Source of the DNA: Microbacterium sediminis
GTDB taxonomy: Bacteria > Actinomycetota > Actinomycetes > Actinomycetales > Microbacteriaceae
Assembly: GCF_004564075.1 (NCBI RefSeq)
Contig: NZ_CP038256.1
Location: 2,728,001-2,792,000 of the forward strand
Length of the DNA stretch: 64,000 bases
Reading direction: 5' to 3'
Part shown: piece by piece, positions 61,971-64,000 of the stretch
Numbering within the stretch: position 1 is the stretch's first letter
How the letters are laid out: each line of letters starts with the position of its first letter
Translations under genes and position numbers: made by a program
The notes under the pieces: generated by a model
The model's input: the letters and a program-made list of their open reading frames with translations, nothing else
Database searches by the model: none
What the model was told of the DNA's origin: nothing

Positions 61971-63023
61971 TCAGGACGGAGAATCCGTGCCGGGCTGCGG
62001 GTTCTGCTTCTGCGCCTGCTTCTTGGCGCGCTGCTTGCTCAGCGGCTGCTGGCGCTTGGCGCGGGCGGCACGCTCGATCTCGGCCTGGCGCAGCAGCTCC
62101 TCCTGCTCGCGCTGGTACTCCTCCATCGAGACGACCTTGCCCTGCGAGTTCAGCGCCTTGCCCTTGCGCGCCAGGCGCTCCTCGCGGGCCTTCGCGGCCT
62201 CGGAGCCGGGCGTCGGCATCGATCGGATGACGAGGAACTGCTGGCCCATCGTCCACAGGTTGTTGAAGAACCAGTAGGTGACCACACCGAGCGGGAACGC
62301 GACGCCCGAGAAGATCATCGCGAAGGGGATGATCCACAGCATGATGCGCTGCATCTGGTACGCCTGGCCGGTCTTGGCCTCGGGCGAGAGGTTCTTCGAG
62401 ACGATCTGCAGCTGCGTGAAGAACTGCGTGGCGATCATGAGCGCGACGAGGATGATCAGCAGCACGATCGCGGGCACCGACACCGGCGACGCGTTGAAGT
62501 GATCGATCAGCGTCATGTGCAGCGGCGCGACATCGAACAGCGACGCGTCGTTGAACTCGTGCACCCGCTCGGGGGTGAACAGCCAGGCGTTGCGACCCGA
62601 GGAGTCGTTGGCCGCCCACGTCTTGATGTCGTAGAGCGTCCAGTACAGCGAGAAGAAGATCGGCATCTGGATGAGGATCGGCAGGCATCCGCCGACCGGA
62701 GAGGTGCCGTGCTTCTTGTACAGATCCATGGTCTCGCGGCTCATCGCCTCGCGAGACAGCTGATCGCGCTTGCCCTTGTACTTCTCCTGGATCTTGCGCA
62801 TCTCGGGCGCGATCTCCATCATCTTCCGCTGGCTCTTGATCTGGCGGATCGTGAGCGGGAAGATGCACAGTCGCACGATGACGACCACGCCCAGGATCGA
62901 CAGCACCCAGGTGAGGCCGCCGGTGGAAGGCATGCCGATCGCGGTGAACAGCCAGTGCCACCCGACCAGGATCGCCTCGATCACCCATCGGATGGGGAAC
63001 AGGAGGGTTCCGAAGAAGTCCAC
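61971..63023 (-). CDS. yidC: membrane protein insertase YidC
   Basis: A 350-aa Oxa1-family insertase. The first helix pair reads LTWVLSILGVVVIVRLCIFP, the conserved hydrophilic groove Arg lies in this region (VVIVRL), then LPILIQMPIFFSLYWTLY, LLIILVALMIATQFF and WFFNNLWTMGQQF. The long C-terminal tail is Lys/Arg/Gln-rich and may contact the ribosome. No signal peptide for lipidation is seen. GTG 63023 follows AGGACTG. It lies 3 bp after yidD. Confidence 0.96.
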   Translation of the reverse strand: MDFFGTLLFPIRWVIEAILVGWHWLFTAIGMPSTGGLTWVLSILGVVVIVRLCIFPLTIRQIKSQRKMMEIAPEMRKIQEKYKGKRDQLSREAMSRETMDLYKKHGTSPVGGCLPILIQMPIFFSLYWTLYDIKTWAANDSSGRNAWLFTPERVHEFNDASLFDVAPLHMTLIDHFNASPVSVPAIVLLIILVALMIATQFFTQLQIVSKNLSPEAKTGQAYQMQRIMLWIIPFAMIFSGVAFPLGVVTYWFFNNLWTMGQQFLVIRSMPTPGSEAAKAREERLARKGKALNSQGKVVSMEEYQREQEELLRQAEIERAARAKRQQPLSKQRAKKQAQKQNPQPGTDSPS

Positions 63024-63026
63024 GGA

Positions 63027-63377
63027 TCAGTCCTTTCGGCGCGGCACGACGAAGCCGCGGGGAGTCAGGTCGTAGCGGAAGTTCGGGTGCGGCGGCACGT
63101 CATCGACGCCGCCGGAGGCCCAGGGATGACAGCGAGCGATGCGCGCGAGCGCACGCCCCGATCCTCTCACGAGCCCGTGCTGCTGCACGGCGCCCACCGC
63201 ATACGCGGAGCAGGAGGGGTAGTAGCGGCACACGTCGCCGTAGAGCTTGGAGATGGTGGCGCGGTAGCCGATCAGCGCCGCGACGCCCAGATTGCGGGGG
63301 AGCAGCGGCAGCGAGCGCAGGGCATCGCGCGCCTGGAGGTGGGCGGTCCCGTACGACGTGGCCGGCAGGACGCTCAT
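63027..63377 (-). CDS. yidD: membrane protein insertion efficiency factor YidD
   Basis: A 116-aa YidD protein. The family block IGYRATISKLYGDVCRYYPSCSAYAVGAVQQHG has the conserved cysteines, and RIARCHPWASGGVDDVPPHP follows. It assists YidC in inserting membrane proteins. ATG 63377 overlaps the rnpA stop by four bases (ATGA), so this start is preferred over the one at 63398. Confidence 0.93.
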   Translation of the reverse strand: MSVLPATSYGTAHLQARDALRSLPLLPRNLGVAALIGYRATISKLYGDVCRYYPSCSAYAVGAVQQHGLVRGSGRALARIARCHPWASGGVDDVPPHPNFRYDLTPRGFVVPRRKD

Positions 63378-63709
63378 GAGGCTCGCCGCTCCAGGCACCG
63401 CAGCACCTCGGTCCGCAGCTCGGCGAACGGCGCGTGGGCAGACGACGGGAGGGCGCGGATGACGACATCCGCGCCCTCCCGAACGCCCGGCAGCGCCTCC
63501 GCGCAGACCGCCTTGAGGCGGCGGCGGACGGTGTTGCGCACCACGGCGCCGCCGACGGCCTTGCTGATGATGAACCCGAAGCGCGCCGGACGCGGCTCGT
63601 CGGTCAGCACCACGTGGGTCACGAGATGCGCGCCCGCGCAGCGCGCCCCCCGACGGGAGACAGACCGATAGTCGATCCCGCGGGTGAGGCGATTCGGCCG
63701 CGCGAGCAC
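63374..63709 (-). CDS. rnpA: ribonuclease P protein component
   Basis: A 111-aa basic protein that supports the RNase P ribozyme in trimming tRNA 5' ends. The RNR motif region reads FGFIISKAVGGAVVRNTVRRRLKAVC. The start is GTG 63709. The distance to rpmH is 28 bp, as expected for the rpmH-rnpA operon. Confidence 0.95.
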   Translation of the reverse strand: MLARPNRLTRGIDYRSVSRRGARCAGAHLVTHVVLTDEPRPARFGFIISKAVGGAVVRNTVRRRLKAVCAEALPGVREGADVVIRALPSSAHAPFAELRTEVLRCLERRAS

Positions 63710-63737
63710 GCTGAACCGTGACGCCGTGCCGTCGGTC

Positions 63738-63875
63738 TTACGCCGAGAGCTCGGTGCGGCCCTTGGCGCGGCGCGCCGCGAGGATGGCGCGACCGGCGCG
63801 CGTGCGCATGCGGGCGCGGAAGCCGTGCTTCTTGGCGCGACGACGGTTGTTGGGCTGGAACGTGCGCTTGCTCAT
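63738..63875 (-). CDS. rpmH: 50S ribosomal protein L34
   Basis: A 45-aa ribosomal protein: [20 protein letters not shown], then [20 protein letters not shown] and TELSA. The [21 protein letters not shown] signature is unmistakable. ATG 63875 follows GGAGTGAG. It is the first gene of the leftward origin operon; dnaA is expected to start beyond the right edge on the plus strand. Confidence 0.97.
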   Translation of the reverse strand: MSKRTFQPNNRRRAKKHGFRARMRTRAGRAILAARRAKGRTELSA

Positions 63876-63963
63876 GGGAATCTCACTCCGGAGGATTCGT
63901 CACCGGGAAGGATCCGGAGACAGTCGGTACAGGGCCCTCGAGAGGGCATAAGTCAACCGACAT

Positions 63964-63993
63964 AGATTACGCCGGGCCGCGTGCTCGACGCAA
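63964..63993 (-). promoter_or_regulatory. probable rpmH promoter
   Basis: On the reverse strand TTGCGT (63993-63988) and TAATCT (63969-63964) are separated by 18 bp, giving a good housekeeping-type promoter. A further TTGACT at 63956-63951 has no matching -10. The leader to the rpmH ATG is about 80 nt. Confidence 0.55.
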
Positions 63994-64000
63994 ACCGCCC

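Noticed and set aside
63898..63960. DnaA boxes or oriC inside the window
   Set aside because: No clear TTGTCCACA-like boxes were seen before the right edge; oriC is expected beyond it.

Overview
The window is very GC-rich DNA with strong third-position G/C bias, many GTG starts and 4-nt or 1-nt gene overlaps. At its right edge it carries rpmH-rnpA-yidD-yidC-jag-rsmG-[parS cluster]-parA-parB, all reading leftwards. This is the classic actinobacterial origin flank, so dnaA and oriC should lie just beyond position 64000. Gene content and order (cca, DUF6049 protein, murJ, trxB, trxA, parB, parA) fit a Microbacteriaceae chromosome, most like Microbacterium. This is inferred from gene content only. 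Many genes have a TANNNT hexamer 6-7 nt before the start codon and no Shine-Dalgarno, which indicates frequent leaderless transcription. No tRNA, rRNA, CRISPR array or transposase was recognised.

Layout. 1-3.6 kb: the end of an ABC exporter operon with its own two-component system, whose response regulator is frameshifted. 3.6-8.8 kb: housekeeping and mixed genes (membrane protein, SDR, NagD-type phosphatase with a 35-aa membrane peptide, ROK kinase, pyrE, xth). 8.8-9.36 kb: four ~124-bp tandem repeats. 9.4-14 kb: prpD-prpB of the methylcitrate cycle, and a NarL-type two-component pair. 14-16.8 kb: FMN reductase and a Na+-type ABC exporter. 18.1-20.3 kb: a ClpB lacking its N-domain, with a HAIR (HspR) operator. 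20.4-22.8 kb: GlxA-type regulator, two tiny genes, rhodanese, and recurring TGGCAG-type motifs. 22.8-25.2 kb: two GT4 glycosyltransferases, probably for glycolipids.

25.8-63.9 kb: the conserved origin-flank genes are split by accessory modules. cca is followed by an alcohol dehydrogenase, a TetR gene and a methyltransferase. The DUF6049 gene and murJ are followed by a carbohydrate locus: secreted GH31-like hydrolase, secreted-locus FAD oxidoreductase, ABC sugar importer without ATPase, and a divergent IclR regulator with a palindromic operator between the two promoters. trxB-trxA are followed by a CitA/CitB-type two-component system next to a tripartite tricarboxylate transporter (tctC-tctB-tctA), then a stress-type SDR, an MFS exporter and a proline-rich membrane protein, and finally parB-parA.

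The most unusual stretch is the 3-kb gene-free region 57695-60717. It holds seven good parS sites and one decayed site. The last ones sit at the head of ~260-284-bp tandem modules, each of which also contains a copy of the same repeat family found at 8.8-9.36 kb. A half parS fused directly to a repeat copy at 59723-59756 looks like a recombination junction.
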